DNA of 64,000 nt from Arthrobacter gandavensis (lineage in GTDB: Bacteria > Actinomycetota > Actinomycetes > Actinomycetales > Micrococcaceae). Made by a program: the position numbers and the translations under genes. Shown here piece by piece: positions 42,045 through 50,452 of this stretch (the first letter of the stretch is position 1; each line of letters begins with the position of its first letter). The stretch covers positions 372,001-436,000 of the forward strand of contig NZ_VTFU01000001.1 in assembly GCF_009192735.1 (NCBI RefSeq). The letters run 5' to 3'. The notes below the pieces were generated by a model. It worked only from the letters and a program-made list of their open reading frames with translations. It had not been told where the DNA came from and did no database searches.

Positions 42045-42862
42045 GCGAAAACCACAGTCCGGCCGGTGAGGTGCTGCTCGAGGGGGATGGGTGGACCGAG
42101 GTCCACCGGGTGGGGGACACGGTGCGGCGGCCGGCACGTCCGCAGACCGCCACCGTGCACGCGTTCCTGGCACACCTGAAGAAGCGCGGCTTTACGGGGG
42201 CGCCCCGTCCGCTCGGGTACGACCCCATGGGCCGGGAGATCCTGACCTATGTGGAGGGCGTTGTGCCGAGGGAGCCGCTTCCGGCATGGGCTGCCGGAGA
42301 AAGACAGCTCGCCGAACTTGCCCGGCTGATTCGGCGGGCACACGATGCCGCCGAGGGATGGGAACCCCCGCCCGGCGCTGTCTTCGGCACCATCCCGGGA
42401 CCCCCTCAGGAGGGAATCGAACCGCTGTTCGCGGAGCCGGAACTCGTAGCGCACCAGGATTACTGTCCGGGCAACGTCGTCTTCCGACACGGCCTTCCGG
42501 CAGCGTTGATCGACTTTGATCTGGCCAGGCCAACAACTCGTGTGACCGACGCCGTTAACGCCTTATATTGGTGGGCGCCGCTGTGCCACCCGCAGGACCG
42601 CGGACCCGCACTGGCCGACGTCGACGCGGCGCGCCGGGTGCGGATCTTTGCTGACGCCTACGGAATGGATGAGCCCCAGCGGGACGGAGTTGTCGACGGC
42701 GCACTTCGACGGCAGAGAAACTCAGCCATCACCATGAAGGCGGCCGCGGACACGGATCCTGTCTTCCGCCGCTGGTGGGATGACGGGCTGAAAGACAAGC
42801 TGCCCCGGGCTGAACAATGGCTGAACGCCAACGCCGCAGCACTGCGGACGGCGCTGAAGTAG
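42041..42862 (+). CDS. aminoglycoside phosphotransferase-like kinase
   Basis: A 273-residue protein-kinase-fold phosphotransferase starting at GTG overlapping the previous stop (GTGA). The catalytic loop is VAHQDYCPGNVVF and the metal-binding motif ALIDFDLARPT follows. The N-terminal nucleotide lobe is short. Such APH-like proteins phosphorylate small molecules or antibiotics; the substrate here is not predictable. Coupling to a reductase suggests a shared small-molecule substrate, which is inference. Confidence 0.85.
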   Translation: MSENHSPAGEVLLEGDGWTEVHRVGDTVRRPARPQTATVHAFLAHLKKRGFTGAPRPLGYDPMGREILTYVEGVVPREPLPAWAAGERQLAELARLIRRAHDAAEGWEPPPGAVFGTIPGPPQEGIEPLFAEPELVAHQDYCPGNVVFRHGLPAALIDFDLARPTTRVTDAVNALYWWAPLCHPQDRGPALADVDAARRVRIFADAYGMDEPQRDGVVDGALRRQRNSAITMKAAADTDPVFRRWWDDGLKDKLPRAEQWLNANAAALRTALK

Positions 42863-42891
42863 CCGCGTGCCCTGATATCAGATGCGCTCCG

Positions 42892-43380
42892 CTAGCGGAC
42901 GTCGCGGAGCATGTTGGTCATCCGGGCCGTGCTCAGGCGCCGGCCCTGCTCATCCGTCATGACGATCTCGTGCGTGACCAGCGTGTTGCCGAGATGGATA
43001 GCGGTTGCGGTTCCGGTAACGGTGCCGGAGGAAATGGAACGGTGATGCGTTGCTCCAATTTCAATGCCCAGCGCCTGGCGGCCCGGACCGGCGTGAATTG
43101 CGGCGCCAAAGGAGCCGAGCGTTTCGGCGAGCACCATGTGGGCGCCGCCGTGCAGGATTCCGGCCACCTGTTCGTTGCCCTCAACGGGCATGGTTGCGAC
43201 CATCCGCTCCGCCGTCATCTCCACAAAGTGGATACCCAGCTTCTCCACCAGCCGCCCGACGCCGTTGGTGCTCAGCCACCCGTGCATCTCAGGGGGGACT
43301 CCCGCTGCATTCAGCTGGTCGGTGAAGGCGTTGGGTGCCTGGGACGGGGCGCCGTTGCCCGGCGTGAAATTGTCGCTCAT
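42892..43380 (-). CDS. PaaI-type hotdog thioesterase
   Basis: A 162-residue hotdog-fold protein with EGNEQVAGILHGGAHMVLAETLGS, the HGG active-site pattern of PaaI/4-hydroxybenzoyl-CoA-type thioesterases. It probably hydrolyses a small acyl-CoA. The start is the ATG at 43380; only 19 bases separate it from the polA start on the other strand, so the two 5' ends share a promoter region. A longer in-frame ORF starting at 43560 would run antisense through polA and is rejected. Confidence 0.88.
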   Translation of the reverse strand: MSDNFTPGNGAPSQAPNAFTDQLNAAGVPPEMHGWLSTNGVGRLVEKLGIHFVEMTAERMVATMPVEGNEQVAGILHGGAHMVLAETLGSFGAAIHAGPGRQALGIEIGATHHRSISSGTVTGTATAIHLGNTLVTHEIVMTDEQGRRLSTARMTNMLRDVR

Positions 43381-43392
43381 GCCAACTAGGCT
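43364..43392 (+). promoter_or_regulatory. polA promoter with leaderless start
   Basis: GTGAAA (43364-43369) and TAGGCT (43387-43392) are separated by 17 bases. Seven bases later is the GTG start of polA (43400), so the transcript should begin at the start codon. The -35 element lies inside the first codons of the divergent thioesterase gene. Confidence 0.6.
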
Positions 43393-43399
43393 TACATCT

Positions 43400-46192
43400 G
43401 TGAGTGAATCTACCAAACTGGCCGATATCCAAGCAGAAATCCCTGCCGAAACCGCACTGGAGGGGGCCGCTGGACCGCAAGCCGCAGCCGTTCCGGAATC
43501 TCTCGGAACCGCTAATGCGGGCGGGCACAACCGGCTGCTGGTAATCGACGGCCATTCCATGGCGTTCCGTGCTTTCTACGCGCTGCCGGCTGAGAACTTC
43601 TCCACCGACACCGGCCAGCACACCAACGCGGTGTACGGATTCACCTCCATGCTGATCAACCTCATTAAGGAAGAGAAGCCAACCCACCTCGCGGTGGCTT
43701 TTGACCTGGACACCCCCACGTTTCGGTCCGAGGAATACACGGAGTACAAGGGCGGCCGCAACAAGACGCCCGAGGAGTTCCACGGTCAGGTGGACCTCAT
43801 CATCAAGGTGATGGAAGCCATGCGCATCCCCACCCTTTCCATGGACGGCTACGAGGCCGACGACATCCTCGCGACCCTGGCCGAAAAGGCCTCAGCCCGC
43901 AACTGGGACGTCATGGTGGTTTCCGGTGACCGTGATGCCTTCCAGCTGGTGGATGACCACGTCACAGTTTTCTATCCCAAGAAGGGCGTTTCCGACCTGC
44001 CGCGCATGGATGCCGCGGCCGTCGAAGCGAAGTACCTCGTGCCGCCGGACAAGTACTCGGACCTGGCCGCCCTCGTCGGCGAATCCGCCGACAACCTGCC
44101 CGGCGTCCCCGGTGTCGGCCCCAAGACGGCCGCGAAATGGATCAAGCAGTACGGCGGCCTCGAGGGCATTTTGGAGAACCTCGACAGTATCAAGGGCAAG
44201 GTGGGCGACTCCCTCCGCGCCAACATCGAGGACGTCAAGCGCAACCGCCGGCTCAACCGCCTGCTGCGCGATCTCGACCTGCCGGTGGACCTGGACGCCA
44301 TGTCCGCCCGCCGCCCGGACCGCGAGGCCATTGAGGAACTTTTTGACGCACTGCAGTTCAACGCGCTCCGCAAACGCCTGTTCGACATTTACGGGGAAGA
44401 GGAGAGCGACTCAGCCGGCCAGGAGCTGACGCCGCCGGAGCACACCATCATCACGGACGCACCGGCCCTGAAGGAGTGGATTGCCTCCACCAACCAGGCC
44501 AAGACCGCCGTGCAACTGGTCACCGAGGGCGCGGCGGCGGGGCGCGACGTCGTCGGGTTGGCTTTGGTTACCAACACCGTTGCCGCGTACGTTCCGCTGA
44601 CCGAGATTGACGCGGACACCGAACAGGTGCTGGCCGGCTGGCTGTCCGACCTGGACGCACCGAAGGTCGTGCACGATTTCAAGGAAGCGTACAAGGCCTT
44701 GGCTGCGCGCGGCCTGAAACTGTCCGGGGAAGTTGATGACACCAGCATTTCGGGGTACCTGATCCAGCCGGACCGGCGCAGCTACGATCTTCCGGACCTG
44801 AGCCAGCACCACCTGAAGATGTCACTGACTCCGGCGGCTGCCGGCAGCAACCAGCTGCAGCTTCAGCTCGAAGAGGTGGATGTGGCCGGACCGGCGGTAA
44901 CGGAGGCCTTCGCGGCGCTGCAGCTCAGCGACCACTTTGCCGGACAGCTGGTGGAGCGCGGCGCCAACCAACTCTTGGGCGGGCTGGAACTTCCCCTGGC
45001 CGAGGTCCTGGCGGAAATGGAGCTCGCCGGCATTGCCGTCAGCACCGAAAAACTGGACCGGCTGCTGGATGACTTCAGCGCCACCATTGCCCAGGCCAGC
45101 AGCGAGGCATTTGGCATCATCGGCAAGGAGATCAACCTCGGTTCGCCCAAGCAGCTGCAGGTGGTCCTCTTTGACGAACTGGGGCTGCCCAAGACCAAGA
45201 AGATCAAAACCGGGTACTCCACCGACGCCGATGCGCTGACCGACCTGATGGTGAAGACCGGCGGGCACCCGTTCCTCGCGAACCTGATGGCTTACCGCGA
45301 TGCCACCAAGCTGCGCCAGACCGTTGAAGGGCTGCGCAAAGCGGTGTCCGACGACGGACGCGTCCACACGACCTACGTCCAGACGGCGGCGGCCACCGGA
45401 CGGCTGTCCTCCACGAACCCGAACCTGCAGAACATCCCGATCCGTTCGGAAGAGGGCCGGCGCATCCGGGAAGTCTTCACAGTGGGCGAGGGCTACGAAA
45501 CCCTGCTGACGGCTGACTACTCCCAGGTGGAAATGCGCATCATGGCCCACCTTTCCGGGGATGAGGGACTGATCCAGGCTTTCCGCGACGGGGAGGACCT
45601 GCACCGGTTTGTCGGCGCGCACATCTTCGGCGTTCCCCCGGAGGAAGTCACCAGCGCCATGCGGTCCAAGGTCAAGGCCATGTCCTACGGACTGGTGTAC
45701 GGGCTGAGCTCCTTCGGCCTGTCCAAGCAGCTGGCCATCCCGGTGGACGAGGCCCGGACCCTGATGCGGGACTACTTCGACCGCTTCGGCGCGGTGCGCG
45801 ATTACCTGCGCGGCGTCGTCGAGCAGGCCCGCAAGGACGGCTTCACCTCCACCATCGAGGGCCGCCGCCGCTACCTGCCGGATCTGTCCAGCGACAACCG
45901 GCAGCTGCGCGAAATGGCCGAACGCGCCGCCCTGAACGCCCCGATCCAGGGTTCCGCGGCGGACATCATCAAGAAGGCCATGCTCGGCGTTGATGCCCAG
46001 CTCAAGGCACAGGACCTGAAATCCCGGATGCTGCTGCAGGTCCATGATGAACTGGTGCTTGAAGTCGCCCCGGGGGAGCGGGACGCGGTGGAAAAGCTGG
46101 TCCGCGAAGAAATGGGGGCCGCGGCGGATCTGTCCGTTCCGCTGGATGTCTCAGTGGGCATCGGCGTGAGCTGGCACGAAGCCGGACACTAA
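43400..46192 (+). CDS. polA: DNA polymerase I
   Basis: A 930-residue family A polymerase starting at GTG 43400. The 5' nuclease domain (about 42-330) has the metal-binding YEADDILATLA and VVSGDRDAFQLVDD and the helix-hairpin-helix LPGVPGVGPKTAAKW. The middle domain lacks the DEDD proofreading residues, as is usual in actinobacteria. Polymerase motifs are A (LTADYSQVEMRI), B (RSKVKAMSYGLVYG) and C (LQVHDELVLEV). It fills gaps in repair and lagging-strand synthesis. The stop TAA lies in a short direct repeat (ctaaaccgggcc, 46189-46200, and ctaaacggccc, 46204-46214). Confidence 0.97.
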   Translation: MSESTKLADIQAEIPAETALEGAAGPQAAAVPESLGTANAGGHNRLLVIDGHSMAFRAFYALPAENFSTDTGQHTNAVYGFTSMLINLIKEEKPTHLAVAFDLDTPTFRSEEYTEYKGGRNKTPEEFHGQVDLIIKVMEAMRIPTLSMDGYEADDILATLAEKASARNWDVMVVSGDRDAFQLVDDHVTVFYPKKGVSDLPRMDAAAVEAKYLVPPDKYSDLAALVGESADNLPGVPGVGPKTAAKWIKQYGGLEGILENLDSIKGKVGDSLRANIEDVKRNRRLNRLLRDLDLPVDLDAMSARRPDREAIEELFDALQFNALRKRLFDIYGEEESDSAGQELTPPEHTIITDAPALKEWIASTNQAKTAVQLVTEGAAAGRDVVGLALVTNTVAAYVPLTEIDADTEQVLAGWLSDLDAPKVVHDFKEAYKALAARGLKLSGEVDDTSISGYLIQPDRRSYDLPDLSQHHLKMSLTPAAAGSNQLQLQLEEVDVAGPAVTEAFAALQLSDHFAGQLVERGANQLLGGLELPLAEVLAEMELAGIAVSTEKLDRLLDDFSATIAQASSEAFGIIGKEINLGSPKQLQVVLFDELGLPKTKKIKTGYSTDADALTDLMVKTGGHPFLANLMAYRDATKLRQTVEGLRKAVSDDGRVHTTYVQTAAATGRLSSTNPNLQNIPIRSEEGRRIREVFTVGEGYETLLTADYSQVEMRIMAHLSGDEGLIQAFRDGEDLHRFVGAHIFGVPPEEVTSAMRSKVKAMSYGLVYGLSSFGLSKQLAIPVDEARTLMRDYFDRFGAVRDYLRGVVEQARKDGFTSTIEGRRRYLPDLSSDNRQLREMAERAALNAPIQGSAADIIKKAMLGVDAQLKAQDLKSRMLLQVHDELVLEVAPGERDAVEKLVREEMGAAADLSVPLDVSVGIGVSWHEAGH

Positions 46193-46232
46193 ACCGGGCC
46201 GCGCTAAACGGCCCAAAAACCACAGGGGGACC

Positions 46233-47546
46233 ATGCAGACGGATACCGGACTACGAATGGAGTCCTTCGCGCCGGGATACGACGATGCTGATCCCTCTGC
46301 AGCGGACACCCGGACCACCAACTGGTTCGAGGCCGTCCGGCTCGGGTTCCACGAACACCGGGCCGACCCGGCGCGTCTGGCCGCCATGGTTGATGCCTAT
46401 CGGCGGGACGGCCGCGTCCTGACCGCCGTGTACGACGACGGGGCGCCGGACTTTGCCTGGGACGCCTCAGTTCCGGTCGGCACCTACGCGACCATGGTCA
46501 ATACCCTGAATGTCGGCGGCGGGCAGCTGCTGCCGGCACATCTGGTGACCTGCGTGACGGTGCGCCCCACGCATCGCCGGCGCGGGATCCTGCGCAGGAT
46601 GATCACCACGGATCTTGTCCGCGCCAAGGAATCCGGCCTGGCCCTGGCTGCGCTGACGGCGTCCGAAGCCACCATTTACGGGCGGTTCGGCTTCGGGGCC
46701 GCCAGCTCGGCGTCGAGCATTACCGTGGATGTGCGGGACGGTCTCCCGTTCCGGACCGCAGCCACCGGCACCGCCGTGATTGCCGACAGCGCCAAGCTGC
46801 AGGAGCTGGCACCGGAGATCTTCCGGGTGCACCAGGCGCGGACCCCGGGGGCGCTGGGCCGGCAGTACGCGTACGCGCTGCGTGCGTCGGGGGCCTGGAG
46901 TGAGCACAGCAGTGAACCGGACAAGGCGCTGCGGAGCATCATCCACTACGACGCCGCCGGCGTTCCCGACGGCTACGCCACCTATAAGTTCAAGGGCTGG
47001 GACACGCAGCCGGAAACCATCAAAGTCGTGGATCTGATTGCCGCCACGGATGAGGCCTACCGCGAACTCTGGCGCTGCCTGGGCTCCATCGACCTGGTGG
47101 ACCGGCTGACTTTTGACGTTGCACCGGTCTCGGATCCGCTGCCCTGGATGCTGGCCGACCGCCGGCGCCACCGGGTGACCGGGGTGGAAGACGTCCTGTG
47201 GCTGCGGATTCTGGACACGGCGGCGGCCCTGGAGGCACGGCACTACACGGGCAGCGGCGCCGTCGTGCTGTCCGTGGTCGATCCGCTGGGTTTGGCCGGC
47301 GGCGTCTGGCAGGTGAACGCCGACGGTGGACGCGGGACGGTGACGGCACTGGCCGGTAACCAGGCGCCGTCGGGCATTCCTTCAGTGGAGCTCGACGCCG
47401 ACGCCCTGGGATCGCTGTATTTGGGCGGCGTAAGCGCCCGGACGCTGGCCGCGGCCGGAGGAATACGCGGCAGCGCGGAGGCGTTGGGCACTCTTGATGT
47501 GCTCTTTACCGCGCCAACGATGCCTTACTGCAACACGCATTTCTGA
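46233..47546 (+). CDS. Eis-like GNAT N-acetyltransferase
   Basis: A 437-residue protein with the three-part Eis architecture: an N-terminal GNAT domain (VTCVTVRPTHRRRGILRRMI binds the CoA pyrophosphate), a second degenerate GNAT region and a C-terminal sterol-carrier-like domain. ASEATIYGRFGFG contains the tyrosine that acts as general acid in Eis, and the chain ends in Phe (CNTHF), whose carboxylate is the general base in that family. Such enzymes acetylate aminoglycosides or protein lysines. Start at ATG 46233 after GGGGGA. Its natural substrate is unknown. Confidence 0.87.
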   Translation: MQTDTGLRMESFAPGYDDADPSAADTRTTNWFEAVRLGFHEHRADPARLAAMVDAYRRDGRVLTAVYDDGAPDFAWDASVPVGTYATMVNTLNVGGGQLLPAHLVTCVTVRPTHRRRGILRRMITTDLVRAKESGLALAALTASEATIYGRFGFGAASSASSITVDVRDGLPFRTAATGTAVIADSAKLQELAPEIFRVHQARTPGALGRQYAYALRASGAWSEHSSEPDKALRSIIHYDAAGVPDGYATYKFKGWDTQPETIKVVDLIAATDEAYRELWRCLGSIDLVDRLTFDVAPVSDPLPWMLADRRRHRVTGVEDVLWLRILDTAAALEARHYTGSGAVVLSVVDPLGLAGGVWQVNADGGRGTVTALAGNQAPSGIPSVELDADALGSLYLGGVSARTLAAAGGIRGSAEALGTLDVLFTAPTMPYCNTHF

Positions 47547-47574
47547 TTACCTGCGTCAAAGTACCCCGGGTGCT

Positions 47575-47604
47575 TTGACCTGAGTTGCGCGCTGCGGCTA
47601 GACT
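47575..47604 (+). promoter_or_regulatory. rpsA: rpsA promoter
   Basis: TTGACC (47575-47580) and TAGACT (47599-47604) are 18 bases apart. The transcript would begin near 47611, giving a 5' leader of about 145 bases with small hairpins (for example GCGC-N6-GCGC near 47611), consistent with post-transcriptional control of ribosomal protein S1. Confidence 0.6.
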
Positions 47605-47754
47605 GATCTGGCGCGTAATTGCGCAGTAAGTTACCAATTCTGTCCATCTCCGGACAAACAAGCACTGTCTTGAGGCAGGCCCGAACGGCTGCTCTGAGTT
47701 CGGTGGGAGCGCATCCGGAATACAAAACAACTTCCACATCGGAGTCCCAACTAC

Positions 47755-49227
47755 ATGACCATCACCACCACCGAGAAGTCCGGTACCCCGCAGGTCGCTA
47801 TCAACGACATCGGTACTGCCGAGGACTTCCTCGCCGCCATTGACGCAACGATCAAGTACTTCAACGACGGCGATCTCGTCGAAGGTACCGTCGTCAAGGT
47901 TGACCGCGACGAGGTCCTGCTCGACATCGGTTACAAGACCGAGGGTGTCATCCCTTCCCGTGAGCTTTCCATCAAGCACGACGTTGATCCCGGAGACGTA
48001 GTTTCCGTTGGCGATCTGGTCGAAGCTTTGGTTCTCACCAAGGAAGACAAAGAAGGCCGCCTGATTCTCTCCAAGAAGCGCGCACAGTACGAGCGCGCCT
48101 GGGGCGACATCGAGAAGGTCAAGGAAGAAGACGGCGTCGTTACCGGTACCGTCATCGAGGTTGTCAAGGGTGGCCTCATCCTGGACATCGGCCTGCGCGG
48201 CTTCCTGCCGGCCTCCCTCGTCGAGATGCGTCGTGTCCGCGACCTGGCTCCGTACATCGGCCAGCAGATCGAAGCCAAGATCATCGAACTGGACAAGAAC
48301 CGCAACAACGTTGTTCTGTCCCGCCGTGCCTGGCTCGAGCAGACGCAGTCCGAGGTTCGCTCCACGTTCCTCAACAAGCTGGAAAAGGGCCAGGTTCGTC
48401 CGGGCGTTGTTTCCTCCATCGTCAACTTCGGTGCATTCGTGGACCTGGGCGGCGTAGACGGTCTCGTCCACGTTTCCGAGCTGTCCTGGAAGCACATCGA
48501 CCACCCCTCCGAGGTCGTTGAAGTTGGCCAGGAAGTCACCGTTGAGGTTCTGGAAGTTGACCTCGACCGCGAGCGTGTCTCCCTGTCGCTGAAGGCTACG
48601 CAGGAAGATCCGTGGCAGACCTTCGCCCGCACCCACGCCCTGGGCCAGGTTGTGCCGGGTAAGGTCACCAAGCTGGTTCCGTTCGGTGCGTTCGTTCGCG
48701 TCGAAGACGGCATCGAAGGCCTGGTCCACATCTCCGAGCTGGCAGTCCGCCACGTGGAGCTGGCCGAGCAGGTTGTTTCCGTTGGAGACGAACTGTTCGT
48801 CAAGGTCATCGACATCGACCTCGAGCGTCGCCGCATCTCCCTGTCGCTGAAGCAGGCCAACGAGGGTGTAGACCCCGAAGGCACCGAGTTCGACCCGGCT
48901 CTGTACGGCATGGCCGCAGAGTACGACGAAGCCGGCAACTACAAGTACCCGGAGGGCTTCGACCCCGAGTCCAACGAATGGCTCGAAGGCTACGAGACCC
49001 AGCGTGCCGCTTGGGAGCAGCAGTACGCTGACGCCCAGGCCCGCTGGGAAGCCCACAAGAAGCAGGTTGCACAGCACGCTTCCGAGGACATCGCAGCTGC
49101 TTCGGACACGTCCGAATCCGGCACCACGAGCTACTCCTCCGAGCCGGCCGTTGCTGAGACGGGTGCCGGCACGCTGGCTTCCGACGAAGCACTTGCCGCT
49201 CTGCGCGAGAAGCTCACGGGCAACTAA
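47755..49227 (+). CDS. rpsA: 30S ribosomal protein S1
   Basis: A 490-residue S1 protein with four S1/OB-fold RNA-binding domains at about 37-106, 123-188, 209-277 and 294-363, each with the GxVxxIxxFGAFVDL-like pattern in the third and fourth. The C-terminal 120 residues are acidic and low-complexity, as in actinobacterial S1. Its codon usage (high frequency of GTT, AAG, TCC, CGC) is visibly more biased than the surroundings, as expected for a highly expressed gene. A strong terminator follows. Confidence 0.97.
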   Translation: MTITTTEKSGTPQVAINDIGTAEDFLAAIDATIKYFNDGDLVEGTVVKVDRDEVLLDIGYKTEGVIPSRELSIKHDVDPGDVVSVGDLVEALVLTKEDKEGRLILSKKRAQYERAWGDIEKVKEEDGVVTGTVIEVVKGGLILDIGLRGFLPASLVEMRRVRDLAPYIGQQIEAKIIELDKNRNNVVLSRRAWLEQTQSEVRSTFLNKLEKGQVRPGVVSSIVNFGAFVDLGGVDGLVHVSELSWKHIDHPSEVVEVGQEVTVEVLEVDLDRERVSLSLKATQEDPWQTFARTHALGQVVPGKVTKLVPFGAFVRVEDGIEGLVHISELAVRHVELAEQVVSVGDELFVKVIDIDLERRRISLSLKQANEGVDPEGTEFDPALYGMAAEYDEAGNYKYPEGFDPESNEWLEGYETQRAAWEQQYADAQARWEAHKKQVAQHASEDIAAASDTSESGTTSYSSEPAVAETGAGTLASDEALAALREKLTGN

Positions 49228-49261
49228 TTTCCCTCGGTTGATGTAACCGGTTGAAATAGAA

Positions 49262-49299
49262 AAAAAGCAGGCCCCCACTTCGGTGGGGGCCTGCTTTTT
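49262..49299 (+). terminator. strong intrinsic terminator after rpsA
   Basis: A 17-bp perfect stem (49262-49278 with 49283-49299) closes a TTCG tetraloop. The stem begins with A5 and ends with T5, so it gives a U-tract in either direction and could also stop the convergent dehydrogenase transcript. Confidence 0.95.
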
Positions 49300-49349
49300 G
49301 CGTGTGTGCCGGGTGGCGGGAACCGCCTGCGTGAGGCGGTTCCCGGCCC

Positions 49350-50438
49350 CTACTGCCGTGCGTCGTTCGCGTAGCGCAGGCCGAGCTGGTCCCGCACGCC
49401 GTCGAGCAGTTCCATGGTCCGCAGCGTGTCCGCCAGGGGCATGGTCGGGCTCTCCGTGAGGCCCTGCTGGATGCAGCGGGTTACCTCGCGCAGCTGATAG
49501 GTATAGCCGGCACCGGCCGGATCAAACGTTTCGACGCGCGCTCCGTCCGGGCCGTGGACGTGCAGCTCACGGGGGTTCGGGATCTGGCCGCCGCCGGTCC
49601 GCATCCAGCCGCGGGTGCAGGCGATGGTGGCGCTGCCCGGACCCGACGCCGTGATCGACGACGACAGCTGGGCGTGCCGGCCGTCGTCGTACTGCAGGGT
49701 CAGGGCGTTCTGGATGTCCACACCGCTCTCGTTGAGCACTCCCGACGCAGTGACGCTGTCGGGGAAGCCCAGGGCACCGAAGGCCCAGGTCATGGTGTAG
49801 ACGGAAAGGTCCAGCAGGGCGCCGCCTCCGGCCGCCGGATCCCACATTCGGCTCGCGGGATCCAGGGGAGCGGCGAACCCCAGATCGGCCTGCACCCAGG
49901 ACGGCGTTCCAAGCTCTCCGGAGGCCAGGATGTCCCACGCCCGGTTCGCACTGGGCAGGAACCGGGTCCACAGTGCTTCCATCAGGAACAGGTTCCGGCT
50001 GCGGGCCAGCTCGATGAGCTCGGCCGCTTCAGCCGCGTTTACCGTGAAGGGCTTCTCGCACAGGACATGCTTGCCGTGTTCCAGCGCGCTTTTGGTGACC
50101 TCGAAGTGCTGGGCATGCGGGGTGGTGATGTAGACGACGTCCAGGGCAGGGTCTGCGAACATGGCGTCATACCCGCTGACCCCGGCATCGTCGGAAAAAG
50201 ATGCGCCGAAACCGAAACGTTCGGCGAAATCCGCCGCCTTGGCGGCGCTGCGCGAGCTGACCGCGTAGAGGACGGAATCCTCGAGCATGGCAATGTCACC
50301 CGTGACTTTGCCGGCGATGCCGCCGGTGGCAACCACGCCCCAGTTCAGCGGACGGCCGGTCGCGGCCAGGGGAGACGGAGCACCTGCTTCGGCGCAGGGC
50401 GGACGGACAAACTGCCGTTGCTCGGTGGTGAGGGTCAT
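49350..50438 (-). CDS. Gfo/Idh/MocA-family oxidoreductase
   Basis: A 362-residue NAD(P)-dependent sugar dehydrogenase-like protein. The cofactor motif WGVVATGGIAGKV is at about 33-45 and the catalytic-lysine motif HVLCEKPFTV at about 122. It is the last gene of the leftward beta-glucoside operon, 14 bases after the LacI-type regulator. It may oxidise a sugar liberated by the glucosidase. The first 30 residues before the Rossmann fold are unusual, and the true start may be internal. Confidence 0.87.
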   Translation of the reverse strand: MTLTTEQRQFVRPPCAEAGAPSPLAATGRPLNWGVVATGGIAGKVTGDIAMLEDSVLYAVSSRSAAKAADFAERFGFGASFSDDAGVSGYDAMFADPALDVVYITTPHAQHFEVTKSALEHGKHVLCEKPFTVNAAEAAELIELARSRNLFLMEALWTRFLPSANRAWDILASGELGTPSWVQADLGFAAPLDPASRMWDPAAGGGALLDLSVYTMTWAFGALGFPDSVTASGVLNESGVDIQNALTLQYDDGRHAQLSSSITASGPGSATIACTRGWMRTGGGQIPNPRELHVHGPDGARVETFDPAGAGYTYQLREVTRCIQQGLTESPTMPLADTLRTMELLDGVRDQLGLRYANDARQ

Positions 50439-50452
50439 GCGGATTTCAGCTC

